Positions 17,001 to 26,215 of a stretch of 64,000 nt of DNA are shown in pieces. The notes under the pieces were generated by a model that saw only the letters and a list, made by a program, of their open reading frames with translations, was not told the DNA's origin and did no database searches. The translations under genes and the position numbers were made by a program. How positions within the stretch are numbered: the stretch's first letter is position 1; each line of letters begins with the position of its first letter. Origin of the DNA: Sinohyriopsis cumingii (taxonomy: Eukaryota > Mollusca > Bivalvia > Unionida > Unionidae); the NCBI GenBank assembly GCA_028554795.2, contig CM068827.1:73426809-73490808 (forward strand), written 5' to 3'.

Positions 17001-18070
17001 ATTCCACAATGCTTGTGTTGCTCTCGATTGTTATAACCATAATCACATTTCTCACAATAATAACTGTATCCCAGGAATCCGGTGATACTGGTAATGGTAT
17101 CGAAATGGTCATCGTGATAATAAACATGAATGTATTTTCCGTCCTTAAAATCTTGGCCTCGAAACAACAGAGGCCCGCGCATTTCTTGAGGGTGCACTTT
17201 CAAGGTGTATCGTGGAGCTAGGGCATCTTGCAATTTTTGCATCTCAGGAATGCCACAGGGTGTGTCTTTGGACAGTCCGGCTTGTTGTAACAGGAGTTCT
17301 GCTTCGTTTCGTTGTTTGGCTCGATAGGAACGTTGAATAGTGTTCCAGGCTCTTTTCCATTCTGCCGTGTCGTTCTTGTTGGCATAGGTTCGTCCCACCA
17401 CGATGGCTCGGGCTAAGCACATCTGGTCTTGAGGGTTGTTAATTCGGACGAGACTCTTTTTGGTGCTGCGAAGATCGTCCACCAATAACATCCTTTTGCG
17501 TCCAGTCCCTTGAGGAGGAGAGACGTGGGCCATTTTCAGTGTGGCTTTACCATCGGTGATGTCAAACTGGTCATTAGATTGTTGTACGTGTTGAATCTTG
17601 TCCATGACTTTGGAAGGGGTTAGTTCTGCGGGTCTGCTAAACTCGATCCAAACAGGGGATTTCAAGCTGTCGTGATCTATGGATAGTGTCAAGCGATCGT
17701 CTTCTTTGGCTTGACATTGTCGCTTGAGTGAGGTGAGCAAAGAATCCCACATCTCGGTGATAAACCCTTCTGCTTTCTCCAATGGTACGTCAGCCTTGAA
17801 ATCTTTAAAATTCACTGTGTAGGTGTAAGCCGTGGTTCTAAATTTTCTAGAGGAGCGCTTTTCCGTCTCTCGAATGGAATAGTATTTTTCAGGGTTGACT
17901 AAGGGTGACGAACTTGGTTTAGAGGGTTCGGATTCTGGTTCACTCATGTCCTCTTCAAAATCACTGGCATGAATTTGTGCCAAGATTTCAGCCCTGGTTC
18001 GAGGCGATAGATCACGTTTCTGCCTCTTACTTTCTTCTTCTTTCTTCTCAAATGAATAGGATCGTTTCAT
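14079..18070 (-). pseudogene. Polinton protein-primed DNA polymerase B (POLB), looks broken
   Basis: About 1,330 codons including a long N-terminal extension. A Cys/His-rich zinc region (CEKCDYGYNN, CPTCGQGICT, CHFCHHIVDLEHQC) precedes the 3'-5' exonuclease motifs FFDFECMQETG, AHNFSGYDGQFLLRYY and YCRSDVDILRRC. Polymerase motifs follow: YLDVCSLYPYVC (motif A), KVMLNCLWGKM (motif B) and FDTDSCIYI (motif C). This is the family B, protein-primed type of Polintons and adenoviruses. It appears to have about one break. The promoter (TATAAATT at 18117-18124) is back to back with that of the zinc-knuckle gene. Confidence 0.95.
14091..14097 (-). promoter_or_regulatory. TATAAAA box for the BIR gene
   Basis: TATAAAA on the minus strand, 36 nt before the ATG at 14055, between POLB and the BIR gene. 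Confidence 0.55.
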
Positions 18071-18116
18071 CTTGAGTGCAAAACGTCAAATGACTCAAGT
18101 TTAAACACCATAGACT

Positions 18117-18150
18117 AATTTATAGTCATGGCAGACCAGCGTATATAAAA
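18117..18150. promoter_or_regulatory. Divergent TATA pair: POLB (-) and zinc-knuckle gene (+)
   Basis: TATAAATT on the minus strand at 18124-18117 faces POLB (ATG at 18070). TATATAAAA on the plus strand at 18142-18150 faces the gene starting at 18205. The two start codons are 134 bp apart, so replication and zinc-knuckle genes may be co-regulated as early genes. Confidence 0.7.
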
Positions 18151-18204
18151 GGGTGTGTGTCTTGTCCTTTCACTATTCATTTCACTCTCAAGCCGAGCAC
18201 AACG

Positions 18205-18700
18205 ATGGAAGAGACTAACCAAATCGAACGTTTCGTCAGAGCTTTGCGAGGGGTCATTAGAAAATTCTCTTCAGATCAGCCCACGGACTACTCTCCTTCC
18301 TTTCGAGATAAAAGTCAAGATACTTGCTATATCTGTCAGAAGAAAGGGCATTGGTCTTCAGAGTGTCCAGACCGTCAAAAAAGAAAAAAAAACAGGGGCT
18401 AAAAAAGACAAAAGTAAAGATACCTGTTATTATTGTAAAGAAAAAGGACATTGGTCTCCAGATTGCCCAAAAAAGAAACAAGAGGATTCAGAAGAAAAGA
18501 GGAATTCTTCAGAAGAAGAGAGGGATTCTTCAGAGGAAGAGAGGGATTCTTCAGAGGAAGAGAGGGATTCTTCTGAGGAAGAAAGAAGACAGGTGAAGAA
18601 AAAGAAACAGGAGAAAAAGAGAAGAAGGGAAGAAAGCGAGGAGGAAGAAGAAGAGGAAAAGAGTGTGACGGTGAAGAAATTCAAAAAACAGAGAGACTAA
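18205..18700 (+). pseudogene. CCHC zinc-knuckle protein with Ser/Glu repeats, looks interrupted
   Basis: The ATG at 18205 is 55 nt after a TATATAAAA box. Two zinc knuckles are visible, CYICQKKGHWSSEC and CYYCKEKGHWSPDC (CX2CX4HX4C), typical of nucleic-acid-binding proteins. After them come four copies of a 7-residue DSSEEER unit (21-bp DNA repeat, 18520-18580), then a Lys/Arg/Glu-rich end. It seems to have about one break. A role in binding single-stranded nucleic acid during replication or packaging is plausible. AATAAA at 18786 follows. Confidence 0.7.
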
Positions 18701-18785
18701 ACAAGGAGAAAGAAGAAGTCAATGAACTTTTAATTAAAGTGTTCTGTTGTGAATTGTGAATTGGATTGTAAAAAATGGAGAAAAG

Positions 18786-18791
18786 AATAAA
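18786..18791 (+). terminator. Polyadenylation signal of the zinc-knuckle gene
   Basis: AATAAA about 85 nt after the stop codon on the plus strand. No histone-type stem-loop accompanies this gene. Confidence 0.6.
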
Positions 18792-18928
18792 TTAATTATA
18801 CAAGGTAAGTGTCTTTGAGTTTTGATTTTAAAATAAGAAGCTACACTCACGCACTCATACACAGACACGTACTACAGGGGTAAAATGGGTTGTTTTTTTC
18901 ATTTGAGTTATTGGCAAATTGAAATTAT

Positions 18929-18967
18929 ATTTCTTTTCGAGAAATGTGGGTGGCCCTGAAAAGGGCC
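18929..18967 (-). terminator. Histone-type 3' end 4
   Basis: Minus strand: GGCCCTTTTCAGGGCC (18967 to 18952) followed by ACCCAC, the usual histone stem-loop flank, then ATTTCTCGAAAAGAAAT as the downstream element. It starts 25 nt after the stop codon of the gene at 18993. This is the copy closest to the textbook histone consensus. Confidence 0.82.
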
Positions 18968-18992
18968 TTTTTATTTTGGTGTAGGGGTGAGT

Positions 18993-19412
18993 TTAAGCAA
19001 TCAACTTTAGCTGCCTTAAGCCTTTGCCACGGCCAAGGCCTACTTCTGAACTACGTAATGTTGATGATGATGATGATTGGGTTGAAATCACTAAGGGTGG
19101 TACGGTAGGCTTAGTCACAGGGTTAACGTGTTTAGCTCGGGAAGGTCGTATTCTCTTCGGTCGTAATAAAGAAGTCTGATACATTTGTTTCAGACTTCTT
19201 AACTCCGCTAAAATGTCCAACAGTACCGTGACCGTTTGATTTTCACCCTCTTGTTTCTTTGCTGCTGCTACTTCTTCTTGCTGTTGTTGCTGTTGTTTTT
19301 TTCTTACCTCTTCTTCTTGCTGCTGTTGCTGTAGGAGAAAAGCTTGTTCCGCTTCCTTTTGTTGTATAAATTTCTCCAATTCTTCTTTCTGTCTCTGTCT
19401 AAAATTCTCCAT
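18993..19412 (-). CDS. Polinton accessory Gln/Glu-rich coiled-coil protein
   Basis: 139 aa from the first in-frame ATG at 19412; the open frame reaches 19574 upstream without an ATG, so an upstream exon or non-AUG start is possible. Residues 1-55 are a Gln/Glu coiled coil with two poly-Gln runs, followed by a helix (VTVLLDILAELRSLKQMY) and a basic Ser-rich tail. A TATATAGA box lies at 19621-19628. It resembles the left-end cassette proteins in composition and in having a histone-type 3' end, so it may belong to the same gene group. Confidence 0.5.
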   Translation of the reverse strand: MENFRQRQKEELEKFIQQKEAEQAFLLQQQQQEEEVRKKQQQQQQEEVAAAKKQEGENQTVTVLLDILAELRSLKQMYQTSLLRPKRIRPSRAKHVNPVTKPTVPPLVISTQSSSSSTLRSSEVGLGRGKGLRQLKLIA

Positions 19413-19620
19413 TTGCGGTAATGAAGAAGGTAACGAAGGTTCCGGAACAAATTCTTGCGAGGAGAGAAAATCCACAAAATCCCAATTCACCTCTTCTGAA
19501 AGTAAGTCCTTGTTCCCTTGGGCGGTCTCCCCTGTTGGTGCACCCCAATGTATCGTTTTCTGAATTTCCGTCACGTTGAATCACTGTCGCATAGATTGAC
19601 TGCACACAAGCGCTAGCGAA

Positions 19621-19628
19621 TCTATATA
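19621..19628 (-). promoter_or_regulatory. TATA box of the Gln-rich gene
   Basis: TATATAGA on the minus strand. It is 114 bp from the oppositely oriented TATAAATA at 19742, so the two right-end genes also share a divergent promoter region, which contains a TGACGTCA-like site near 19635. Confidence 0.55.
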
Positions 19629-19741
19629 GACCAACTGACGTCACAGACTACTCTCTTCGGATTGGATGCGCGCTGACTGAATTTTGTAACGCGTGTTCGG
19701 ATTGGTCAACAAACTCAATCCGTTTCAATCCTTCCTCTACC

Positions 19742-19749
19742 TATAAATA
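19742..19749 (+). promoter_or_regulatory. TATA box of the right-end plus-strand gene
   Basis: TATAAATA, 45 nt before the ATG at 19794. It fits a transcription start near 19772. Confidence 0.6.
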
Positions 19750-19793
19750 AGCGCAGTTCACTGCATTGATTCACCTGTTCTCGTCGCTTCAAG

Positions 19794-20027
19794 ATGTGGA
19801 CCGATGTGCAATCTTCTACGCTTGTGTCTTCAATGATGTTCTGGTCGGACATACCCATGTATGTCCGATCCAAGTGGACCGTTGTCCACAGGACAAACAC
19901 CAGTCTGTGGATACGTAGGATCTACGTAGAAAGACAAGGATGCCTCAAAAGAGTCCTGATTTACGGGCCAACAGTGAGACGCAGCCTAAGGACAAGAAGA
20001 AGACCAATGCGGTGCCCTTTATGTTAA
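19794..20027 (+). CDS. Polinton right-end small protein
   Basis: 77 aa from the ATG at 19794, with many Arg and Trp and a C-terminal RRRPMRCPLC. No homologue is recognised. The TATAAATA box upstream and a histone-type stem-loop 25 nt after the stop codon (inside the right TIR) argue that it is expressed. Among the genes with these 3' ends it is the only one on the plus strand. Confidence 0.5.
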   Translation: MWTDVQSSTLVSSMMFWSDIPMYVRSKWTVVHRTNTSLWIRRIYVERQGCLKRVLIYGPTVRRSLRTRRRPMRCPLC

Positions 20028-20046
20028 TGGATACATTAACATAAAC

Positions 20047-20369
20047 CCAAAGGCCCTTTTCAGGGCCCCCATATTTCTCGAAAAGAGAATGACTTTTCAA
20101 TTGCCTACCCCTTTTTTTAAAAAAATTTAAAAAAAAAAAAATCCCATATTCAATTCCCCTTGTCCCTAAACAAGCCCAAACTCTATTCCCCATGTTAAAT
20201 TCCCCTTGTACGTAAAGTGACCCACAATTTTTCGCCATATTAAATTTCCATTGTACGTAATCTGACCCACGATTTTTCGCCATGTTAAATTTCCATTGTA
20301 CGTAATCTGACCCAGGGGGGGTCTGTAATGCTAATTCCCATTGTACGTAATGTGCCCCTACTTACTACT
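20047..20369. repeat. Right terminal inverted repeat of the Polinton
   Basis: Inverted copy of 207-537. It carries the same TACGTA-containing repeats, A/T block and stem-loop. The stem-loop here serves the plus-strand gene at 19794-20027. Confidence 0.95.
20052..20089 (+). terminator. Histone-type 3' end 5 (in right TIR)
   Basis: Plus strand: GGCCCTTTTCAGGGCC (20052-20067), then CCCATATTTCT and CGAAAAGAGAA. It is the TIR mirror of 494-532. It stands 25 nt after the stop codon of the gene at 19794-20027, so the same TIR element ends a gene at both ends of the transposon. Confidence 0.8.
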
Positions 20370-20375
20370 TCTGTA
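20370..20375. repeat. Right target-site duplication of the Polinton
   Basis: TCTGTA directly after CTTACTACT, identical to the copy at 201-206. Confidence 0.93.
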
Positions 20376-23300
20376 CATTAACAGTGCAAATTAATTATAG
20401 GAAAACAATTGTACACTAACTCTAATCTTTCTAATCGCATGTAAACATTTTTATCTTGATACAAACATGATTTTCCAGTTTGATTATTTCGGCTTTTGCG
20501 ACAAAATATGATCCAAAATGAAGATTGTGATAAGAATAAGAAAACCTTTAGGAATGCTTAATTATTTTAATGTCATTTTGCCTATAAACTTTGTTTTTAA
20601 TGTGGTATTTATGTTGCTCTGAAATATATTATTTTCGCCGTAGCTTATGTGCATTAGTATCACAGGAAAAGATAGACGCCTGTGAGGTGCGTCAAAATGG
20701 GTAACGTACAATACGATCCATACAACCAGGGGTCGTCTGATGAAAGCTCGTTAAGAAGAGTACGAGGGAATATATCATTGTCATTTCTGATCCTTACTTG
20801 CTAAAATAACTAATGGTTACAAAGCAATGAGAGATCACTGAGAAGATTTCTTAAACGGTGAAAGCAAATACTTAAGTGCATCAAAACTGAGGTTGAAGAA
20901 GATGGACCACCCTGCTGCGGTGTATGCGATTTTGTTTTTGTACGGCGATATAAGTCACTTAGATCTAGGAGAAAGCACATGGTTTTAGAGAACGATTAAA
21001 CCTTCGTTGCTAACGTATACCTTAAAAAGCGGGACTGAATGACAAAATGAATGCCGTAATGCCCCGTGGGAAACATTAATTATTTCTGGTAACAGAAAAA
21101 CTTTAGAAATTTAGAGGGCCGTCTGTTGTCATAATGCCATGCTAATCTCTTGCATGCCATTATGAAAACAGATGGCGACACGAGTTGGACAACAAAGACG
21201 ATACTGATGAAACTTAGTATTTACATTGTTACAAGGCCAAGTCTGTAGGAAAACATTAGCTGGAATGATATAATTGTAATATGGCAAGTTTATAAACGGA
21301 ATTTCCAAAGTTTGAGGGTGAAAGTGCACAAAAAAACCTTTTCGTTGTTTGGCTCGTGTATTTCTTGTTTTAATATAAGATGCCATGTTATTCTTCTAGA
21401 ATAACCTCTGAAAAGAATTATGGCATGCATATCTTAATGTTCCAGATTTTGCAAATGTCTGATATCAATTTCGTGTGTATTCTCTTATCGAATTGTATAT
21501 GTATTACTGAATTCATTAATTTCTTCAAAGTGTGTATTCAAAATAGTATGGAGAAGAAAAAAAACGGAAACTACGACAAATTATTAACCAGCACACAAAA
21601 CACGTTTATGAATTATCATTTATTGAGAATGAAATCGAAGTTATTGCTTGATGCAGAACAGTATGTAAATCTAAACTGTTGCTGGATAATTTCTTGTGAT
21701 GAACGCTACAAAATGGACAGGGTTTGAGGATATCGATGAAATTTAGAACCTCATTTTTGTCTACGTTACGTGCGTTCGTCTTTATGTAACCCTAGCTAGG
21801 CCACTGATAAATGTGAAAAGAAATGTTACCACTGTAGAATTTGTAAAGGTAAAGGTATGAAATTCACATCTGCCATGGTTGGGTTTACGATGTCGGGGTT
21901 TCTCCTATCTGCCTGTTCAGAGTGTCAACTCGCAGAGACAATACAATAGAATCAGTGAGGGAGACATAAAACCCACTACCGCTGCAATAAAATCCGCGAC
22001 GGACGTACACTGGATTGATTGGATTTAGACTATAATTAGTGGAAAATCCACCAGAGTGGACTTCCACATCACATAGTTGTCACCTAATCCCATGTCACTC
22101 TATCCACGTCCAACGGTTAGAGAGAGCGATCTGTAAAACACGATGTGTGTACTATACATTATATTTTGGGAGCAAACCCTATGGTTGGTGACTTGTAAAT
22201 TCCCGTGGTACAAACCTTTGTCCTGTGGCCATTTTAAATTCTCGCTAGATATGGCTCTTGCCAAATACCGGTAAGAGTCTAAGTGTACGCATGAAAGATC
22301 GGCAAGCTGTAAAATTGTACATTTTAATGAACAGGTGACAACATACCCACATATCTTCCACCAGTAACAGCACAGATTGGGGTGGGTGGGTGATTTATCG
22401 CATTAGCGAGATATTCACGGTCTTACAAGTGCGGGAAGTGTGACGTAGTGTCAGAGAATAATCAATGCTGACGTTTGATTTGTCAATATTTAACTCTTGG
22501 ACAGAGAGCGAGCAGAGACAAATATATTGTACTAAATTTAAAGTAAGAGACCTTTGTATATAGCTCTCCATTGTAATGATTTCTTAGAATTTCGTGATTA
22601 CTTGTTTGATTTTGGGAAGTCAGTGTTGGGAAAATAGTCCTCAGCCCGAATAATTAGCCAGTTGCAAGCGACAAACTTCACGGAGTGCAGTGTTGGTTAG
22701 ATTTCATGATAGCATGGTTTAATTTCGTAGTGGGTTCAAGCCAGAGCCGCATAAGTGGCATCTTCGCTAGCCAACGTTCCAATATGATAAACCTATCACA
22801 CCTAGGCGGATCGGAAAGATATATAGGTGCTTTGTCCTAGCGACATCTATTGGATTTCATCAGTTGCCTTCCTTTTTATGTTATGCCAAGCAACCAATAC
22901 ATCGGCAGAAATGGAGGGGCAATTGACATAAAAAGGATACTTTTTCAAATTTAATATTGAAAATATAACTGTATGCCAGAGAGAAGCCATTACAGGTGTA
23001 TTTGTGTGAAACGTATTTGTGCAAACACAGACATGCATTGGGAAATTGCTTATTTATTAGTCCATTCACGTTCTATGCAACACTTGTCTGGATCATATAG
23101 AAACAGTGTTCAAATTTGGACAACTTAATTTTGATTGCGAGCGGTGGCCTGCCGCCGCATCCTATGAAATTCAGAGACACGAAGCACATAAATATCTGCT
23201 CGATATGCCAAGGTGTAGATAGGGTTATTACATCGGAGCCTTGGCAGGGGAAGATGCGTCCGTGGTCAAGTAATCTCTATTAAAATTTAATTGTGTGGAT

Positions 23301-23811
23301 TGATTATGTGACTCCGTGTGCAGTATTTGTGTCAGGGATGGAATAAGAAAAAGGAAAATTCAGTTAAAGGAAAACGAGTTGGATATAGGAAAGAAACATG
23401 AAATGAAACTGAAGAAATCATGGGTTCATTTGCTATTTAGAAATAAAATCAGGGACAGCCTTAAGTATAAACATACTCTTAAGAATGTTAGATAACACAA
23501 GCATCTATGACAAATGCAGCTCGCAACATGTTGGGTATCCTACATATCAAACACGTAGCGACAAAAACACGTTGGAGCCAGCCTTAGGCCGATTTGGCCA
23601 AATCGAGCCCGCGCGCTTTAGTAATTTTTAAAAATATATCATTAGAGATTAAGTAATTTGAAAGCGATGCAAGAAAATTTTAAGTTCAATATCATATAAA
23701 CAAATTTAAAAGTTTATTTTAAAATACCACACTCATAGCGGACTCCTCAAAATCTGGCCCCGAGTTTGCTAAAGCCTCTACCTGCCAGACGAATCACCGG
23801 ATTTTGATTCT
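20376..23811. other. AT-rich flank between Polinton and hAT element
   Basis: About 3.4 kb without a convincing gene on either strand. Small open frames (for example 21129-21386 minus, 21380-21727 plus) have no recognisable domain and no supporting signals. No clear repeat structure is seen. Confidence 0.5.
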
Positions 23812-23819
23812 ATCTACAC
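23812..23819. repeat. Left 8-bp target duplication of the hAT element
   Basis: ATCTACAC, repeated exactly at 31239-31246. Eight-base duplications are the hAT hallmark. Confidence 0.9.
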
Positions 23820-23915
23820 CACAGGGGCTCGTATCGTTGCTTAAAAGTGACCTGTCATATATGCACTATATAATAACTACATGTTACACATAGCTGCCAA
23901 CCCTCACGAATTTGG
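23820..23915. repeat. Left inverted repeat of the hAT element
   Basis: About 45 bp match the right end well; then, after a short insertion, TAGCTGCCAACC also matches. The right copy lies at 31170-31238. Confidence 0.85.
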
Positions 23916-24303
23916 TGTGAATTTTACGACTTTTTCAGCGATTCACGGATTCACGCCGCAAGCCAAAAATTCACGAATTCTCCAATTCTTAGTTACTTTA
24001 AATCTTTAATAAAATAACCGATTTCGAGTTAAGCGCTGGTCGTGATATTCGCATTTAGCAAAAACGGCCCAGTACTGCTGGTCGCGATATTAGTAGAATT
24101 ACAGCCGAGTAGTACAGTTGGCCTGGTAGCAAGCATTTTGGCCTATTTTAATCTGTATGTTTAAAAGTAGTTTTACAAATGCTTGTATGGGAAACTGGGG
24201 CCTAACCGGAATTTTGCTCAGCGCATGCGTCTCCAACGATTAATTTGAGTTACCTTTCAGCATTGCATGTAAGGTCTTGAAAAAGTTTTTTTATCGTCTG
24301 AAA

Positions 24304-24329
24304 ATGGCAAGGACAAAGCAGACTGAAAA
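24304..24329 (+). pseudogene. N-terminal codons of the hAT transposase
   Basis: ATG followed by codons for ARTKQT, about 25 bp before the LINE insertion point. The frame appears to resume after the LINE at 30428 (KKSSAPRNKKC), off by one base. The first seven residues equal the histone H3 N-terminus, which may be chance. Confidence 0.45.
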
Positions 24330-24695
24330 TTTTTGAAGAGAGGTAGAAAGGGACATTTGTTTTGTTCATACTAACATCTATTTATAATTAAGATTTTTGC
24401 ATTTACCATAACATTTCAATTATTCTGCACCGCTGCATATCATTAATCCCGGCTGGGATTATATGCGACAGCGCAGAGTGAGTTTGAATTCACTTAGTCT
24501 TTGCTGAAAACAGTTTTGTTTGCACTTTATGTTACATGTATTTTGCATTATTGTAGTATCACTATAAGATTTAGAGAAAAAGTAAAAGGGGTTGACCGGC
24601 TCTAAATTACACAATCACATAGAGAAGTTTTTCAATTCGCATTTATAGTATCGTGTAACCCACGCACATAATTCAGAACAAAAAAGGAAAACAAA

Positions 24696-26123
24696 ATGGA
24701 TCCAGATGAAGGTCAAACTGAACCAGTCAGATCCAAGATCAGACAATATTTTCATACTGTGTATGAAGATAATAGGATGATAGTTAACCACCCGGCTGGG
24801 TGTCAGACCATCGATTTCGAAGGCGCCACCAACGCGCCAAGACAAAGTGAAGTTTTGATGGCACTTCACCATATGGGGATAGATACAGGGAAGATTGAAG
24901 CCCTACAAAACGGAGGTCTAAATAAATTTGTGATCTACCCAAAAGGAGGAATACCCTTATTAAAAGAGGAAGAAATAAGCGTAAAGGGGATGACAGCCCA
25001 AGTTTACAAAGCAGCCCCCTTTATAAGAACCATGGAATCACGATTGACGGAAATCAACGTGATGGGACTCCCCATGGAGGTAGATAGCCAAGAATTGGTG
25101 GATAAAATCAAAAAGAAGACAGGAGTGAGCGTTGTCACACACAAAATGGCGACTGTATGGGGTTTCGCCCCCATCAAGTCGGGAAATAGACTCCTATACG
25201 TAAGCAGAGAAGATGCCAAGAAGATCCCGATCTTCTTCTATGTTTTGGGCTTCCGTCTGAAAACATGGTACAGGGGGAGCGAACAAGATCGAGTTTGCCC
25301 CCTGTGCCACCAAAAAGGACACGGACCTAGAGACTGCCAAGGGGGAATGGAGAGACCCAAACAACAAGAGGAAACATATGCCAGTAAAGCGTCAGGACAA
25401 GGACAGAAAACCACACCCCTGCAGCCAAAACAACAACAACAACAACAACTACAAAAGCAACAGGAAGAGATCCTCAATCTGATAAGACAGGTTAGAGAGG
25501 AAAAAGAAAAGGAAAGAGAAGAAGAAATACAAGTTCTACCCGAGCTAGAAATCACAAAAATAGAAGGGCACAAGACATTGGAGTGGGAGAACTACCTGAG
25601 CCCAAACAAAACGTCAAAAGCAGGTGTGCTAAACGAAGAAGAGATAACTACACAACATAGATTTGCCATCCTAGAGAACATACACATAGAAGATAGCCCA
25701 CAGACAGATACCCCCCTGTCATCGACGCCCATGCCCAAGAGAAAGAGGGCGAAAAGAAACTCGGAAGCCATATCACCACAGGAAAAGTCAATACAACGTA
25801 AAAAAAATAAACAGGGAAAGAAAACTGTAGAAGCCGAAATAGAGAAAATTCAAGAAGAAGAAGACTCAGAAATTGAAAGTGAGGGAGAAGATATGGGGCG
25901 AAACGAATCGGAACTGGAAACGGAAAATGACACGGAAATGGAGGAAGATAACGGACAGATAATATCAACAGCAAAATCGATACAAACTTTGAACACAGAG
26001 TCAGAGAGTACAATCCAAACTACAGTGACAAGTGCAGGGGAAACACAAAGTAGTACAATTACATCAGAGGGGGGTGGAGAAACCAGTGCCCCTCCTACAG
26101 ACTGTTCACAAACAAGTCTATAA
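24696..26123 (+). CDS. LINE ORF1 protein, CCHC nucleic-acid-binding
   Basis: 475 aa from the ATG at 24696. Residues about 1-195 look like two compact alpha/beta (RRM-like) units. A zinc knuckle CPLCHQKGHGPRDC is at about 201-214, followed by a Gln-rich stretch, a Glu/Lys coiled-coil segment (about 250-280) and an acidic Ser/Thr-rich tail. This is the usual design of Tx1/L1 ORF1 proteins, which coat the element's RNA. The frame is intact. ORF1 is far more GC-rich and less decayed-looking than the surrounding ORF2. Confidence 0.85.
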   Translation: MDPDEGQTEPVRSKIRQYFHTVYEDNRMIVNHPAGCQTIDFEGATNAPRQSEVLMALHHMGIDTGKIEALQNGGLNKFVIYPKGGIPLLKEEEISVKGMTAQVYKAAPFIRTMESRLTEINVMGLPMEVDSQELVDKIKKKTGVSVVTHKMATVWGFAPIKSGNRLLYVSREDAKKIPIFFYVLGFRLKTWYRGSEQDRVCPLCHQKGHGPRDCQGGMERPKQQEETYASKASGQGQKTTPLQPKQQQQQQLQKQQEEILNLIRQVREEKEKEREEEIQVLPELEITKIEGHKTLEWENYLSPNKTSKAGVLNEEEITTQHRFAILENIHIEDSPQTDTPLSSTPMPKRKRAKRNSEAISPQEKSIQRKKNKQGKKTVEAEIEKIQEEEDSEIESEGEDMGRNESELETENDTEMEEDNGQIISTAKSIQTLNTESESTIQTTVTSAGETQSSTITSEGGGETSAPPTDCSQTSL

Positions 26124-26215
26124 CACAAAAATCAATAATAATTTGTAAAAGAATAGAATAATTTAGAACAATAAAAAAAAAGGAAAAAAAAGCGACACCC
26201 TGGGAAGAGACAAGA

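Larger units (their letters stand above)
207..20369. mobile_element. Polinton/Maverick element, nearly whole, 20.16 kb
   Basis: The ends are inverted repeats starting 5'-AGTAGTAAG and ending CTTACTACT-3', flanked by a perfect 6-bp duplication, TCTGTA. Size, AG/CT termini and 6-bp duplication are those of Polintons. Inside are DNA polymerase B, integrase with chromodomain, adenovirus-type cysteine protease, FtsK/HerA-type ATPase and two capsid proteins. All core genes lie on the minus strand; two genes near the right end lie on the plus strand. The two terminal repeats are almost identical except for homopolymer length, so the insertion looks recent. It nevertheless has about five or six breaks in its genes, some of which could be sequencing errors. 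Confidence 0.97.

Noticed and set aside
20697-20804. Short frame starting with codons for MGNVQYDPYNQGSSDESS
   Set aside because: Only 35 codons, no splice or homology support.
24304-24330. A histone H3 gene fragment
   Set aside because: Only seven codons match and the DNA diverges at once; the position fits the transposase start instead.
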